DNA of 64,000 bases from Thermoguttaceae bacterium (GTDB lineage Bacteria; Planctomycetota; Planctomycetia; Pirellulales; Thermoguttaceae). Location of the stretch: assembly GCA_017407125.1 (NCBI GenBank), contig JAFQXE010000045.1, positions 248,001 through 312,000 of the forward strand, in the 5' to 3' direction. The translations under genes and the position numbers were made by a program. The notes below the pieces were generated by a model that saw nothing but the letters and a program-made list of their open reading frames with translations, had not been told where the DNA came from and searched no databases. Shown here piece by piece: positions 15,189-24,399 of this stretch (position 1 is the stretch's first letter; each line of letters begins with the position of its first letter).

Positions 15189-18137
15189 TTATTGACTTCT
15201 GCGCTTATAGCGATTTTTGGCTTTCGACAAGGCGGAGGACAGCTCTTTCGCTTCGTCGTCTTTGGATGGCTGCGGCTGCGCTGGCTGTTTGCTCTCGGTC
15301 TGTTTCTCCGGGATGTTGTCGGTCTTGAACGACTTCTCTTTTCCCGTCGTCGGGACGTCAGCGCCTTGGTCAGACGTTGCATCTGGTTTGTTTGCGTCCG
15401 GCGCGGAGGCTACAGGTTTGCCGGATTTGATTCTGGAAACGAGTCTGTAAACCATAGCCGCAGCGCCGTGACACGCAGAGCCGATGAACCCGGTTCGTCG
15501 TTCCAGCGTTTCGAGCAAAAAGAACAGAACCGCGCCTGCCAGCAGGAACGGGAAAATGGGCGTCAGCTGGCGCGTTGGCGGAATGTCTTTCCAGAACGTC
15601 GCCATGTCAAGCCGCTCCGTCCCGCCGGTTAACGCCGCCAGTCGACGAAGCGTCGATTCCCCGTTTCGAGCGTCGCCGCCGCCGGAGAAGTTGTATTCCG
15701 GAGAGTACATTCGACACGCTGGCGAAAGCGTAACAGTTCTGTTGGGGACGTCGGTTGGCTTTTCGTCTTTGCTGCCAGCAGACAGTGCAGACGGGTCAAA
15801 CGAAACCGATGCCAGAATGCGTTCCTCGCCCTGAATTGGAACGTCAACGCCCAGCGTCGAGCCGTCGAGACGCTTCATCTCGACAGGCTCGTCTTCCTGA
15901 ACGATTCCCGACCCCGGAACGGAACGGACAATCGAAACAGACGGTTTGTGATTGAGAAAAGCGTCCGACCACGAAGCAGCCGCGTCGTCGCCAGAATCTT
16001 CCGGCATGTACAGCCGAATCTGACAAACTCCGTTGACGACATTTTGAGTTAGCAACAGTTCCGGCGGCAAGACGGAATCCGCCCCTGCTGCCCAGCGAAC
16101 CAGCGACGTCATAAAGGCGTTGTAGTTTTCCCACGCGCCGAAATCGCCGGTGTATTTGCCGTCTGCCTGACCGGTAAAGCACGCGCTTCGCCCCAAGCCA
16201 ACGTAACGGGTCGCGACGATGGGGGCTTTGTAATCGTCTTTTGAAATCGCTTCCTGCTGGGCTTCCGGACGAAGATACGTTAGGTTGTATCCTCCCACCG
16301 CAGGCGCAGCGCCGAACCGCTCTGCTGTAACAGTTTCCAGCAGCGGGGTAAAATCGACGTCAACCGGGTCGTCGAGGAACGAATTCCGGGTGAACGTGAA
16401 CGTATCCTGAGTAAACAGACGCGGGAGTTCTTCCGCCTTGTTGGTGAAGTAGCACGCGCCTTGTCCTCGTTTGGCAACGTCCTTGAGAAAATCGGCGTCA
16501 CAGTCCGCTTCTGTCCCCAGCGCGATAACGCTGCAGGTAATCCCGGACTTTGTGCATTTATCCAGCAGTTCCGTATATTTCCCTGGCTCTTCGGCATCGG
16601 CGGCGTCGGCAAAGAGAACGATGTGCTTTGTCTTCGCTTCCGCTTTGGAAAGCATTTTAACGGCGGCGAGAAGCCCTTGGTAGACGAAAATTCCGCCGCC
16701 CTCGGAACGGATCGTACGAATCTTTTTCTGGAGTTCAGCGCGATGTTCGACGCTTTGCAAATCGGCGACAACGTGCGGCGCGGTGTCAACCGCCAAGACG
16801 CCCAGCTGGTCTTGTCCGGACAGAATTTCCAGCGACTGCGCCACGCCCAGGTTGGCAAGATCCATTTTCGTTTTGCCGCCGCCGACTTCCATGGTCATAG
16901 ACCCGGATCTGTCCAGAACGGCGACCAGCGCCAACGACAATTTGCGGTGTTCTTTTCGCAGTTCCATGCTCACCGGCATAATCGGCTCGACAGGGGAACG
17001 GAAATAGCCGCCCAACCCAAACGACTTTTTACCGCCGGTCATGAACAGCCCGCCGCCGGAACGCTCCACCCAGGCGCGCATCGTTTCCAGCCCCTGTGAC
17101 GTTACGCTGGACGCCTCAACGTTTTCCAGAATTACAGCGCTGTACTGTCCCAGCGTTTCCAGATCGACGGTAATTTCAGACGGGTCTTTGGACTCGACTT
17201 GCAGTTTTCCCGCCTGGAGGGCTTTGCCCAATCCTGAATTCCCGCCGGCGCACAGATGCAGAATCGGCTTGGATTTCCGCACCCCGACAATGGTTTTGGC
17301 GGAATTGTTTTCTTTGATTGCGTCCGCCCCCGGCGTTGAAATTTCTACTGTGTAATTTATCGCCGCGGCATTGCCGATTTGGTCGGCGGTTGCCTTGTCG
17401 CGAAACGTCAGAGAGTTTCGCCCGGCGGTGCAGGTTTTCACGCCGGACGCAATGAGCGTCTGACCGCGATAGAGTTTATAGTTGACGTCTCCCGCTTTGG
17501 GGAGGTTTGCCCAGGCTGTTATCATAAACGCCTGACCCGGCTCAACGGAGTCGGGAACGTCCAGACGTTCAATCCATGCGTCTGCCAGCTTGGGACGTTC
17601 AATAATTCGATAATCAATCGGAACGGACGACGTCTGATTGGCGATTTCCAGAAGAGGGTCAACGCCGGTGTAACGCCCGTCCGTTAAAAGCAGAATTCGC
17701 CCGCCGGTTTGCGGGGGAATTAAAGACCGAGCTGCGGAAATCGCTTCCAAAAGTTCTGACCCGTCCTGCCCGACAGGGCGCGTCCATTCCTGAAACTGAA
17801 CCGTAGACGCCGGCTGCGGCGGCAACTCCACCGCTGCCTTCTGCCCAAAGGAAACGACCGCCAGTTTGTCTTTCGGACGCGCCGATCGGGCGAGCAAATC
17901 GATTATTTCCTTTTGACGAGCCGACGCGTCGGACGGCATCGAAAGGCTCCTGTCCGCGACGACGACCGTCGTTCCCCCTTCGTACTGACGATAAATCGCC
18001 AACTGCGCCAGCGACAAAATTACCAGCGTCAAAAACGCAGCGCGAAACAGCCCCGCCGTTCTGGACGAATACGGCGCCAGAACAAACAGCGCTATTGCTG
18101 GGATTGTCAGCAGAAGCCAAATGGGGGAAATGAACAT
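15189..18137 (-). CDS. double-VWA membrane protein with glutamine-amidotransferase-like domain
   Basis: A 982-residue protein. N-terminal hydrophobic segments (MFISPIWLLLTIPAIALFVL and a second near 33-50) lead into a first VWA-like domain with an intact metal site DRSLS near 58. An amidotransferase-like segment (GGLFMTGGKKSFGLGGY) precedes a second VWA domain with DRSGS near 407. A long beta-rich part, a membrane helix near 875 (IFPFLLAGAVLFFLLETL) and a charged Lys/Glu/Pro-rich tail complete it. The family is typical of planctomycete clusters with MoxR and GldG-type ABC genes. It begins 26 bp after the DUF4340 gene and should be in the same operon. It is predicted to be an envelope protein that binds metal and protein ligands. 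Confidence 0.82.
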   Translation of the reverse strand: MFISPIWLLLTIPAIALFVLAPYSSRTAGLFRAAFLTLVILSLAQLAIYRQYEGGTTVVVADRSLSMPSDASARQKEIIDLLARSARPKDKLAVVSFGQKAAVELPPQPASTVQFQEWTRPVGQDGSELLEAISAARSLIPPQTGGRILLLTDGRYTGVDPLLEIANQTSSVPIDYRIIERPKLADAWIERLDVPDSVEPGQAFMITAWANLPKAGDVNYKLYRGQTLIASGVKTCTAGRNSLTFRDKATADQIGNAAAINYTVEISTPGADAIKENNSAKTIVGVRKSKPILHLCAGGNSGLGKALQAGKLQVESKDPSEITVDLETLGQYSAVILENVEASSVTSQGLETMRAWVERSGGGLFMTGGKKSFGLGGYFRSPVEPIMPVSMELRKEHRKLSLALVAVLDRSGSMTMEVGGGKTKMDLANLGVAQSLEILSGQDQLGVLAVDTAPHVVADLQSVEHRAELQKKIRTIRSEGGGIFVYQGLLAAVKMLSKAEAKTKHIVLFADAADAEEPGKYTELLDKCTKSGITCSVIALGTEADCDADFLKDVAKRGQGACYFTNKAEELPRLFTQDTFTFTRNSFLDDPVDVDFTPLLETVTAERFGAAPAVGGYNLTYLRPEAQQEAISKDDYKAPIVATRYVGLGRSACFTGQADGKYTGDFGAWENYNAFMTSLVRWAAGADSVLPPELLLTQNVVNGVCQIRLYMPEDSGDDAAASWSDAFLNHKPSVSIVRSVPGSGIVQEDEPVEMKRLDGSTLGVDVPIQGEERILASVSFDPSALSAGSKDEKPTDVPNRTVTLSPACRMYSPEYNFSGGGDARNGESTLRRLAALTGGTERLDMATFWKDIPPTRQLTPIFPFLLAGAVLFFLLETLERRTGFIGSACHGAAAMVYRLVSRIKSGKPVASAPDANKPDATSDQGADVPTTGKEKSFKTDNIPEKQTESKQPAQPQPSKDDEAKELSSALSKAKNRYKRRSQ

Positions 18138-18163
18138 TTCAGGACGCGATGTTACGTAACAAA

Positions 18164-20164
18164 TTACTGTTTCTTTTCAGTCTGATCCTCCGGCTGCTTT
18201 TCCGGCTGAGGTTCTTCCGGAGCGGGCTGTTCTTCCGCCTGCGGAGCAGGAGCAGGTTCTTCTTGAGCCGGCGCGGGTTCTTCAGACGCCGGCTTTTCTT
18301 CTGCCTCCGGCGCAGGCGCTTGCTCAGCTTCAGGCGCGGGTTCAGACTTTTCTTCCGCTTGCGGAGCGGGAGCCTGTTCTTCCGGAGCCGGAGCTTCTTC
18401 GATGTCCTCTAATACGATATCGTCAACAGCGGCTTTCGGTTCTTCCGGTTTCGGTTCCTCAGTCTTTGCTTCCTCCGCCTTCGGCTCCTCAACCTTTGGT
18501 TCTTCTGTCGCCGGCGTTTCTGCTTTCGGTTCCTCTTTCTCAATCTCCGGAAGATCTTCTAATTCCGGGCTTTCGTAGGCGTCCAAGTCGAGTTCCGGCG
18601 GATTGGGATTGTCTTCGGACGGCTGCTGCGTTTGTGCGTCGTGGTCGTGGTCATGGTCAGCGTCTTCCGCGGCGTGTTCGTGAGCGTGATCATGCTCGCC
18701 GACCTCGCCGCATTCGGGACATACCAGTTCAGACTTCTTCGCGATAACGTCTTTTCGGGAAATATGAATCTTTTTGTATTCCTCGTCGTCGATAATATAA
18801 TACCAGTCCGCAAAGCGTTTGTTGAGTTTCTCGACTCGCTTTTTAGCGGCGGCGACAGCGGCTTCGTACTGTTTGGTTTTCTTCTCGTTAGCCGCTTTGA
18901 CGTCTTCGATTTTTTGAGTCATCTCAGCAACGGCAGCGGCGTCGGGAGAGTTCTCGTTGGGAGCGTCTGGAAGCGATTCCAACTCCGGCTTTTTAATCCC
19001 GTCCGGGTTGAACTGAACCATGACAAACAGATATCGGTTGACTGCGGATTCGTCCTGATTGGATCGGACATTGTCGGCAATCGCGCCGAATCGCAGCACG
19101 TATTCGACGCCGTTACCCATGTTGACGGTAATGTCGCCGTCGGTCGACAGGAGCGTAATTTTCTGCTGTCCGTCCGGATCGGGAATCGGGAGCAGGCAAA
19201 AGCCCTTGGCGATCAAATCCGCCTGGGTTTCAACGTCAACTTTGACAGAGCCGGTTTGCTTGAGCGATTTGCTGAACGCGTCGGACTTCCGGCGGACGTC
19301 TACAATTTTCAGGTCGTCGAGAGCCTGCGCCAGCCGCCCAATCCGGGCGACGTCCAGCCCTTCGTCGTCGCGCATTTCCAAACGCTTAATCTTGCCGTTT
19401 TTATCGGAAATGGTCATCTCTTCCAGCGACCACGACGGGTCAGCCTGGTCGTCGAAGGCGAATTTCATCATGCCGTTGTCGCGAAGGTACGGCTCGCCGT
19501 TTTGAATCTTCAAAGCCAAATCGTTGACGGTAATCGATTTGATGTCCCAGACGTCAATCTGTAACAGGTCTTTTTCAATCCAGTCGCCGAAGTTGGTCGA
19601 GAACTTGTCCGTATAGACTTTCGTCGTGAAAATCGGGTTCTGCCCCACGCGGCGAACGTACCGCTGATCTTTGGTATTTTTGACTTTGTCGCCGATAATC
19701 AGCCCCAGCAGGACGTCTCCGTGAGCGTTGCGGAGAACGACTTTCGTTCCCACGCCGCGCGAGCCGGGCGGCAAGTCCTTTTCGTCCGGGTCGACCACGC
19801 CGTACGTTTCCTGATCCCCGCTGTCGGAAGACACCTGATTGAGAATTTCCAGCCCCATAACGTCGCTTGCCGCTTCGATCAACTGCGTTTGAGCGTCGGT
19901 GGGATAGTTGTCGTGTGACGGAATGCTCCATCGGTCGTTGACCTGTTTGACCTGAAACGAGCTTTTTTCAGACGTCTGGGAATTGTACTTGACGATTTCC
20001 AACGACGTGGCGTCGTTCGGGTTTTTGAAGTCCGGGAACAGCTGCGCTCCCAAGCCGCTGTCGGCGCTTTGAGCGGTCCGAATCGGACGATTGACATACC
20101 AGCTGGCGCCAGCCGCCGCGACAGCCAGAATAACGAACAGCAATGTTTTCTTGAATTCTTTCAT
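18164..20164 (-). CDS. DUF4340 domain membrane protein with Cys/His-rich insert and acidic repeat tail
   Basis: A 666-residue protein. One N-terminal membrane helix (TLLFVILAVAAAGASWYV) leads into two DUF4340-like beta-rich modules up to about 400. DUF4340 proteins accompany GldG-type ABC transporters, as here. Beyond residue 430 a coiled segment is followed by CPEC near 481 and a dense histidine/aspartate stretch (HDHAHEH, DHDHDHD) to about 507, which could bind zinc, nickel or copper. From about 535 the protein is a Glu/Pro/Ala repeat (EEPKAEEAK-like, then EEPAPAPQAEE-like) of low complexity. The gene lies 62 bp after the permease-GldG gene and 26 bp before the VWA gene. The metal-binding idea is inference. 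Confidence 0.8.
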   Translation of the reverse strand: MKEFKKTLLFVILAVAAAGASWYVNRPIRTAQSADSGLGAQLFPDFKNPNDATSLEIVKYNSQTSEKSSFQVKQVNDRWSIPSHDNYPTDAQTQLIEAASDVMGLEILNQVSSDSGDQETYGVVDPDEKDLPPGSRGVGTKVVLRNAHGDVLLGLIIGDKVKNTKDQRYVRRVGQNPIFTTKVYTDKFSTNFGDWIEKDLLQIDVWDIKSITVNDLALKIQNGEPYLRDNGMMKFAFDDQADPSWSLEEMTISDKNGKIKRLEMRDDEGLDVARIGRLAQALDDLKIVDVRRKSDAFSKSLKQTGSVKVDVETQADLIAKGFCLLPIPDPDGQQKITLLSTDGDITVNMGNGVEYVLRFGAIADNVRSNQDESAVNRYLFVMVQFNPDGIKKPELESLPDAPNENSPDAAAVAEMTQKIEDVKAANEKKTKQYEAAVAAAKKRVEKLNKRFADWYYIIDDEEYKKIHISRKDVIAKKSELVCPECGEVGEHDHAHEHAAEDADHDHDHDAQTQQPSEDNPNPPELDLDAYESPELEDLPEIEKEEPKAETPATEEPKVEEPKAEEAKTEEPKPEEPKAAVDDIVLEDIEEAPAPEEQAPAPQAEEKSEPAPEAEQAPAPEAEEKPASEEPAPAQEEPAPAPQAEEQPAPEEPQPEKQPEDQTEKKQ

Positions 20165-20226
20165 TTTAATATCTTATCTGATTATTTGATTTGGCAACGT
20201 TGATTACGACTTGAAACGAGCGAGCG

Positions 20227-23022
20227 TCAGTTCTTTGTAACAGACGTTTTGCGGCGCCGCTTTTTGCTGACGCCCTCGTATTCGTCCAGACGCCGTTTGA
20301 TATAAACTCCGATCGCGATAATCAGCGGCAGAATCGGCGGCAGAATCACCGCCAGCAGCTTGCACTTGTCCTGCGCCCGGTTGATTTCCGTTCGCAGTTC
20401 CGTTTCCAGACGCTGAGTCTGCTGTTCCTTGTCGCGTTCAAATTGTTGCTTTTGCGCTTCAAATCGTTTGTTCAAATCGGCGGAGAAGAGTTCCACTCGC
20501 TGCAAAACCTCCTGCTGATCCAAACCCTGTTCCCGAATCTGTCGGTTGAGTTTTTGCGTTTCCTCCTCAATGCGCTTTTTCTGGTTCTCGACGTTTTTGT
20601 CGTACTGCGCCTGCAACGCCGCGACGTCTTTTTCTTTCTTTTCCCGCGCCTGACGAGTGAGCTTGTTAATCAGCGTCAGCGTTCGATGTTCCGGTCGATG
20701 AGAGCGAATCCGGCAGAACGACTCGTCGCCGGCGACAAGGTCAATCACGTTGAGCACAAACGCGACGTTGTCGAACTTGAAATCCTCGTCCAGAACCTCG
20801 TTGCGGAGGCTGAAAAAGGCGTCGTGAATCAGGTCGAGGTCTGCCGTCAAAATCACGTTGACGTTGTCCCGGACAGCCGGCTTTTTCTCTGCGGGTTTGT
20901 CGGCAGCGTCTTTGTCTGACTTGTCAGCCGCAGCGGCTTCAGCGACGGGGCGTTTCCAGTTCTTCCCTTTAATCCAGGCGGAGACGATCAAATCGCCGTG
21001 TGACGGGTTGGGCTTTGCGTTGAGATCGATGCCCGCGCGAGATCCCATGCGGTTAATCTTGAACAGCTTTTCTCCGGGCACGAATCCCGCTTTCGGACCG
21101 GTGCGGAGCAGAAAACTCTGTTCCAGATTGCGCCCGGTTTCGCCGGCGTTCTTTTTGACGTTGTCCATCAGGGCAATCGAGCCGGGGAACGGCAGAAGAA
21201 CTCTCTGCAGCCATTGCGTCGCCGCCGTAGAGCCGTTAAACGGCTGCGGTTCGCCTGCGCCCTGATCGATGAAAATAAAGTAGGCGGGAATCTCCGAGAA
21301 TCGCGGAATGGGATTGTACGCCTGATAGACGCACCCGTTGCCGTCAAACTCAACGCCGAGCAAATCCCACAGCTGAGTTATATCTCCCTTGGGCGGCGCC
21401 TGCTGCTGCATCATCATCGCCAGCATCGGGTTGCCCTGCGGGAACCGCGGTTCGGACGTGCCGGGAATCGTATCGGCGGCGAAGTACGAAAGCGGGTCTT
21501 CAAAAATCGCCGTTGGCGTCCCCGCTTCAACCGCTTCGATGAAATTCTTCATTTCGTCCGGTCCCAGCGACGACGGCTGAACGCACAGCAGAGCGTCCCA
21601 GTCTGCCGGATTGATTTTCTCTTTGGGGTCGACGGACTCGACGTTATACGTCAGTTTTAATTCCTCAATGATTTTCCAGTCGGGAGACGGGCGCATGGCT
21701 GCGAAATCAATTCCGCTGAAAAGCTGAACGTCCGTCTGAACGACGCCGATTCGCTTGCGCTGTTTTTTCGACACCGTCGCCAGCGCGCGTGACAGCTCGT
21801 AGTCAACCGACATGCCAGGATCAATATACGGAATAATCACCTGTTCTACGCCGGAAGAAAAGACCGCCGCCAAATAGATGTCCTCAGTCGTCATAATAGA
21901 CCGCGAGATTTCCGCCACCCGTTTGGGGCGAATTCCGTACTGCTTTTCCGCTAGGAGCGCCTCGTCGGTCAGCGGCTTGATGTAATGAATATTGACGTCG
22001 AACCGCTTGCCGCCGCGGGAGCTGATTTCATGAAGCAGACGCTCCATCTGTCCTTTGGACTGCACGTACCGCTGTGGGACGTCTGGCGAAATGTACGCGT
22101 CGATTTTAACCGGACGCGTCGGCTCGATGGAATCGATGAGCCGTTTGGTTTCCGGCGCCATCGAATTGAGCCGTTCTTCCGTCAAGTCCAGCTGAAGGTC
22201 GTAACTCTTGAACAGCCCCGCCATCCCAACGACAATAACAAACAGACAGACGGCGCGGACGATGTAATGAATCCAACGTTCCCGGGCGTTGGCGCCGTCA
22301 GCCCAATGGCGACGGGAAATGAGAATCATGCAGACATACAGCGCCGCGGCAGCGCAGCCGACGAAAAATATCGTCGAGGACAGGGAGAACAGCCCGCGTC
22401 CAAACGGCGCGAATTGACCCGAATAGCTCCAGTCGGCAAACAGACGCCCCCAGTTCTGGGAAAACAGGTTTGAACTCCAAACGGCAAACGTCAGCGGCGC
22501 GTTAAACGCCACGCCGAAAATATACGCCATGGTCAGGTTGGATGTAACAAACGAAGCCGCCATCCCGATAGCGCACATCGTTACGCCCAAAAGCCAGTAC
22601 CCGATAAACGTCGCGATAAACAGCCCCAAGTCCGGATTGCCCAGCCATTCCAATTCGCACAGCAGGCAAATCGCCGCGAACAGCAGCGAGACGGAATAAA
22701 TCCCAATCGCCGCCAAAAACTTCCCGACGGTGATGTCGAAGTCCCGCGCCGGAAGCGTCAGGAGCAGCTCGTCCGTTCCCCGCTGACGTTCTTCCGCCCA
22801 AACGCTCATCGTAATAGCGGGAATGAACAGGAGCATAATAAACGGATAAATCTTGTTGAGCTGTCCCAGGTTGGCGAGGTTCATATTGAAAAACTCCGCC
22901 GGCCAGAACGCGGAAAACGCGCATAAAAGCACGAATACGCAAATAAACACGTATCCGGTTGGACTGGAAAAGTAAGCGAAAAAGTTTCGCTTGAATACGG
23001 CTTGAGCTGCGTGGAAATTCAT
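20227..23022 (-). CDS. ABC-2 permease fused to GldG-type auxiliary domain
   Basis: A 931-residue protein. The start is placed at 23022 (MNFHAAQAVFKRNF); an earlier frame start at 23091 would translate a tandem CACGAAATA array. Residues 1-250 are an ABC-2 type permease with six hydrophobic segments, including the EERQRGTDELLLTLP loop typical of GldF-like permeases. From about 275 the GldG-type (ABC_transp_aux) domain follows, containing RVKI-like DAYIS and SVDYELSRALA stretches. Residues about 787-864 form a coiled coil and a last helix lies near 890-910 (LLAVILPPILPLIIAIGVYI). Such permease-GldG fusions work with a GldA-type ATPase, which is encoded directly upstream. The substrate is not known; the Gld name comes from gliding Bacteroidetes and does not imply motility here. 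Confidence 0.88.
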   Translation of the reverse strand: MNFHAAQAVFKRNFFAYFSSPTGYVFICVFVLLCAFSAFWPAEFFNMNLANLGQLNKIYPFIMLLFIPAITMSVWAEERQRGTDELLLTLPARDFDITVGKFLAAIGIYSVSLLFAAICLLCELEWLGNPDLGLFIATFIGYWLLGVTMCAIGMAASFVTSNLTMAYIFGVAFNAPLTFAVWSSNLFSQNWGRLFADWSYSGQFAPFGRGLFSLSSTIFFVGCAAAALYVCMILISRRHWADGANARERWIHYIVRAVCLFVIVVGMAGLFKSYDLQLDLTEERLNSMAPETKRLIDSIEPTRPVKIDAYISPDVPQRYVQSKGQMERLLHEISSRGGKRFDVNIHYIKPLTDEALLAEKQYGIRPKRVAEISRSIMTTEDIYLAAVFSSGVEQVIIPYIDPGMSVDYELSRALATVSKKQRKRIGVVQTDVQLFSGIDFAAMRPSPDWKIIEELKLTYNVESVDPKEKINPADWDALLCVQPSSLGPDEMKNFIEAVEAGTPTAIFEDPLSYFAADTIPGTSEPRFPQGNPMLAMMMQQQAPPKGDITQLWDLLGVEFDGNGCVYQAYNPIPRFSEIPAYFIFIDQGAGEPQPFNGSTAATQWLQRVLLPFPGSIALMDNVKKNAGETGRNLEQSFLLRTGPKAGFVPGEKLFKINRMGSRAGIDLNAKPNPSHGDLIVSAWIKGKNWKRPVAEAAAADKSDKDAADKPAEKKPAVRDNVNVILTADLDLIHDAFFSLRNEVLDEDFKFDNVAFVLNVIDLVAGDESFCRIRSHRPEHRTLTLINKLTRQAREKKEKDVAALQAQYDKNVENQKKRIEEETQKLNRQIREQGLDQQEVLQRVELFSADLNKRFEAQKQQFERDKEQQTQRLETELRTEINRAQDKCKLLAVILPPILPLIIAIGVYIKRRLDEYEGVSKKRRRKTSVTKN

Positions 23023-23030
23023 GGTTATAT

Positions 23031-23105
23031 AAGTTGCGAGTTGCGAGTGGGATATTTTTAACACGAAATACACGAAATACACGAAATACACGAAATAAGC
23101 GAAAG
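23031..23105. repeat. word arrays (GCGAGTT and CACGAAATA types)
   Basis: GTTGCGAGTTGCGAGT is followed by four CACGAAATA units, just upstream of the permease-GldG start. Partly complementary TTCGTGTTTTTCGTG words lie at 23163-23200. Confidence 0.7.
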
Positions 23106-23222
23106 TTACGAAAAATTTTTAGAATAAAAAATAATCGTAATTAAAAAAACTTTTAATAATTCTTTCGTGTTTTTTCGTTCTATTCGTGTTTTTCGTGTTT
23201 AAAAAAACTGCTTTCTAAATGT

Positions 23223-23939
23223 CTACATCGTTAGTCTGCTGAACTGTTCTTCCAGCGTCTTTCCGTCTTTGGTCAGTTCGTCGACGGAGCCGTCGAAAAC
23301 GAGGCGTCCTTCGTTGATAAACAAGACCCGGTTTGCCATGGCGGTTACTTCCTGCAAAATGTGAGTTGACAGCAGAATCGTCTTGGTTTCGCCTAAAAGT
23401 TTGATGGTTTCGCGGACGTCGTGAATCTGGTTCGGGTCAAGCCCGGCGGTCGGCTCGTCCATGATCAGAACGTCCGGCTCGTGCAGCAGAGTCTGCGCCA
23501 TGCCGACGCGCTGTCGATACCCGCGGGAGAGTTTCCCGATCGGCTTTCCGATAACCTCGCCCAGCTTGCACAGTTCGATTACCTTTTCCATCTGACGCTT
23601 TAGGACTTTGGCGTCCATGCCGCGGGCGCGCCCGAAAAACGTCAGCAAAGATCGCGGGGTCATGTCGTAGTACAGCGGCCCGTTTTCCGGGAGATAGCCC
23701 AATCGCTTCGCCCCTTCAACGCGCTGCGCAGACATGTCAAAACCGGCGATTTTCGCCGTCCCGGACGACGGGGAGACGTACCCGGTCAGCATTTTCATAG
23801 TCGTGCTTTTTCCCGCCCCGTTTGGACCGAGAAAGGCGACGACTTCGCCTCGGCGTATGGAAAAACTCACGTCAGCCGCCGCCGCGAAATCTCCGTAGTA
23901 TTTCGACAGCTTATCGGCTTGAATCATTAAGTCGGACAT
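23223..23939 (-). CDS. ABC transporter ATP-binding protein (GldA/NatA type)
   Basis: A 238-residue protein with all ATPase motifs: Walker A GPNGAGKST near 38-46, Q-loop region LGYLPENGPLYYDMT, signature LSRGYRQRV, Walker B VLIMDEPTAGLD and the switch histidine in LLSTHIL. The LPEN/GPLY Q-loop and the length match the GldA-like branch that pairs with ABC-2 permeases. It is the first gene of the minus-strand cluster, 200 bp ahead of the permease-GldG fusion. The intervening DNA holds CACGAAATA/TTCGTG words, so co-transcription is likely but not proven. It should act at the inner face of the cytoplasmic membrane. Confidence 0.93.
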   Translation of the reverse strand: MSDLMIQADKLSKYYGDFAAAADVSFSIRRGEVVAFLGPNGAGKSTTMKMLTGYVSPSSGTAKIAGFDMSAQRVEGAKRLGYLPENGPLYYDMTPRSLLTFFGRARGMDAKVLKRQMEKVIELCKLGEVIGKPIGKLSRGYRQRVGMAQTLLHEPDVLIMDEPTAGLDPNQIHDVRETIKLLGETKTILLSTHILQEVTAMANRVLFINEGRLVFDGSVDELTKDGKTLEEQFSRLTM

Positions 23940-23947
23940 GGCTTATT

Positions 23948-23985
23948 TAGTTAGGAATTAGGAGTGAGGAGTGAGGAGTTAAGAG
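23948..23985. repeat. word array (TTAGGAATTAGGAGTGAGGAGT type)
   Basis: Short GGAGTGAGGAGT and TTAGGA words upstream of the ABC ATPase gene. The same words are at 31256, 32691 and 39390. Confidence 0.65.
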
Positions 23986-24049
23986 GAATAATACGTATTC
24001 CTGTTCCTCATTTATTATATATTATACTCATTCAAAAGATTCTTGCAAG

Positions 24050-24333
24050 GGCGCTTAGCCGAGCGCTTTGCGTCGTGGAGTGCGGCGGCTTGACGCCGCC
24101 TTGTCCAACGACCCGAAAACAATCTTGGTTCAGCCCGGATCGCGGCAGTCCTCTGCCGCCGAAGAAAATTTAACCACAAAGAAACAATCGGCGAACGCTT
24201 TGCGGCGGAAGCCTCCATAAATCACTATAACGCGGCAACACAACTGACCCTCTGGATCGCGGCTGTGTCAGCCGCCAATGAATTAAATCACAAAGAAAAA
24301 TTGCGTCCATTTCATAATTTTCTCCGCCCGCTC
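24050..24333. repeat. cluster of constant-flank palindromes
   Basis: No gene is seen. GGAGTGCGGCGGCTTGACG with its complement, ending TTGTCC, lies at 24077-24106. GGATCGCGGCAGTCC with its partner, ending GAAGAAAA, lies at 24137-24168. GGATCGCGGCTGTGTCAGCC lies at about 24253-24275. Each can fold on itself, and each recurs elsewhere with a different centre. Confidence 0.65.
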
Positions 24334-24362
24334 TTGAATCAAACTAACTTATACGCTATAAT
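24334..24362 (+). promoter_or_regulatory. promoter of the ankyrin gene
   Basis: TTGAAT and TATAAT are separated by 17 bp, about 40 bp before the ATG. Nearly the same string (TTGAATTAAACTAACTAATA then TATAAT) lies at 38683-38710 in front of another gene. Confidence 0.6.
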
Positions 24363-24399
24363 TCAAATCGTTCAATTATTACCCCTCAGATAAGAAACC

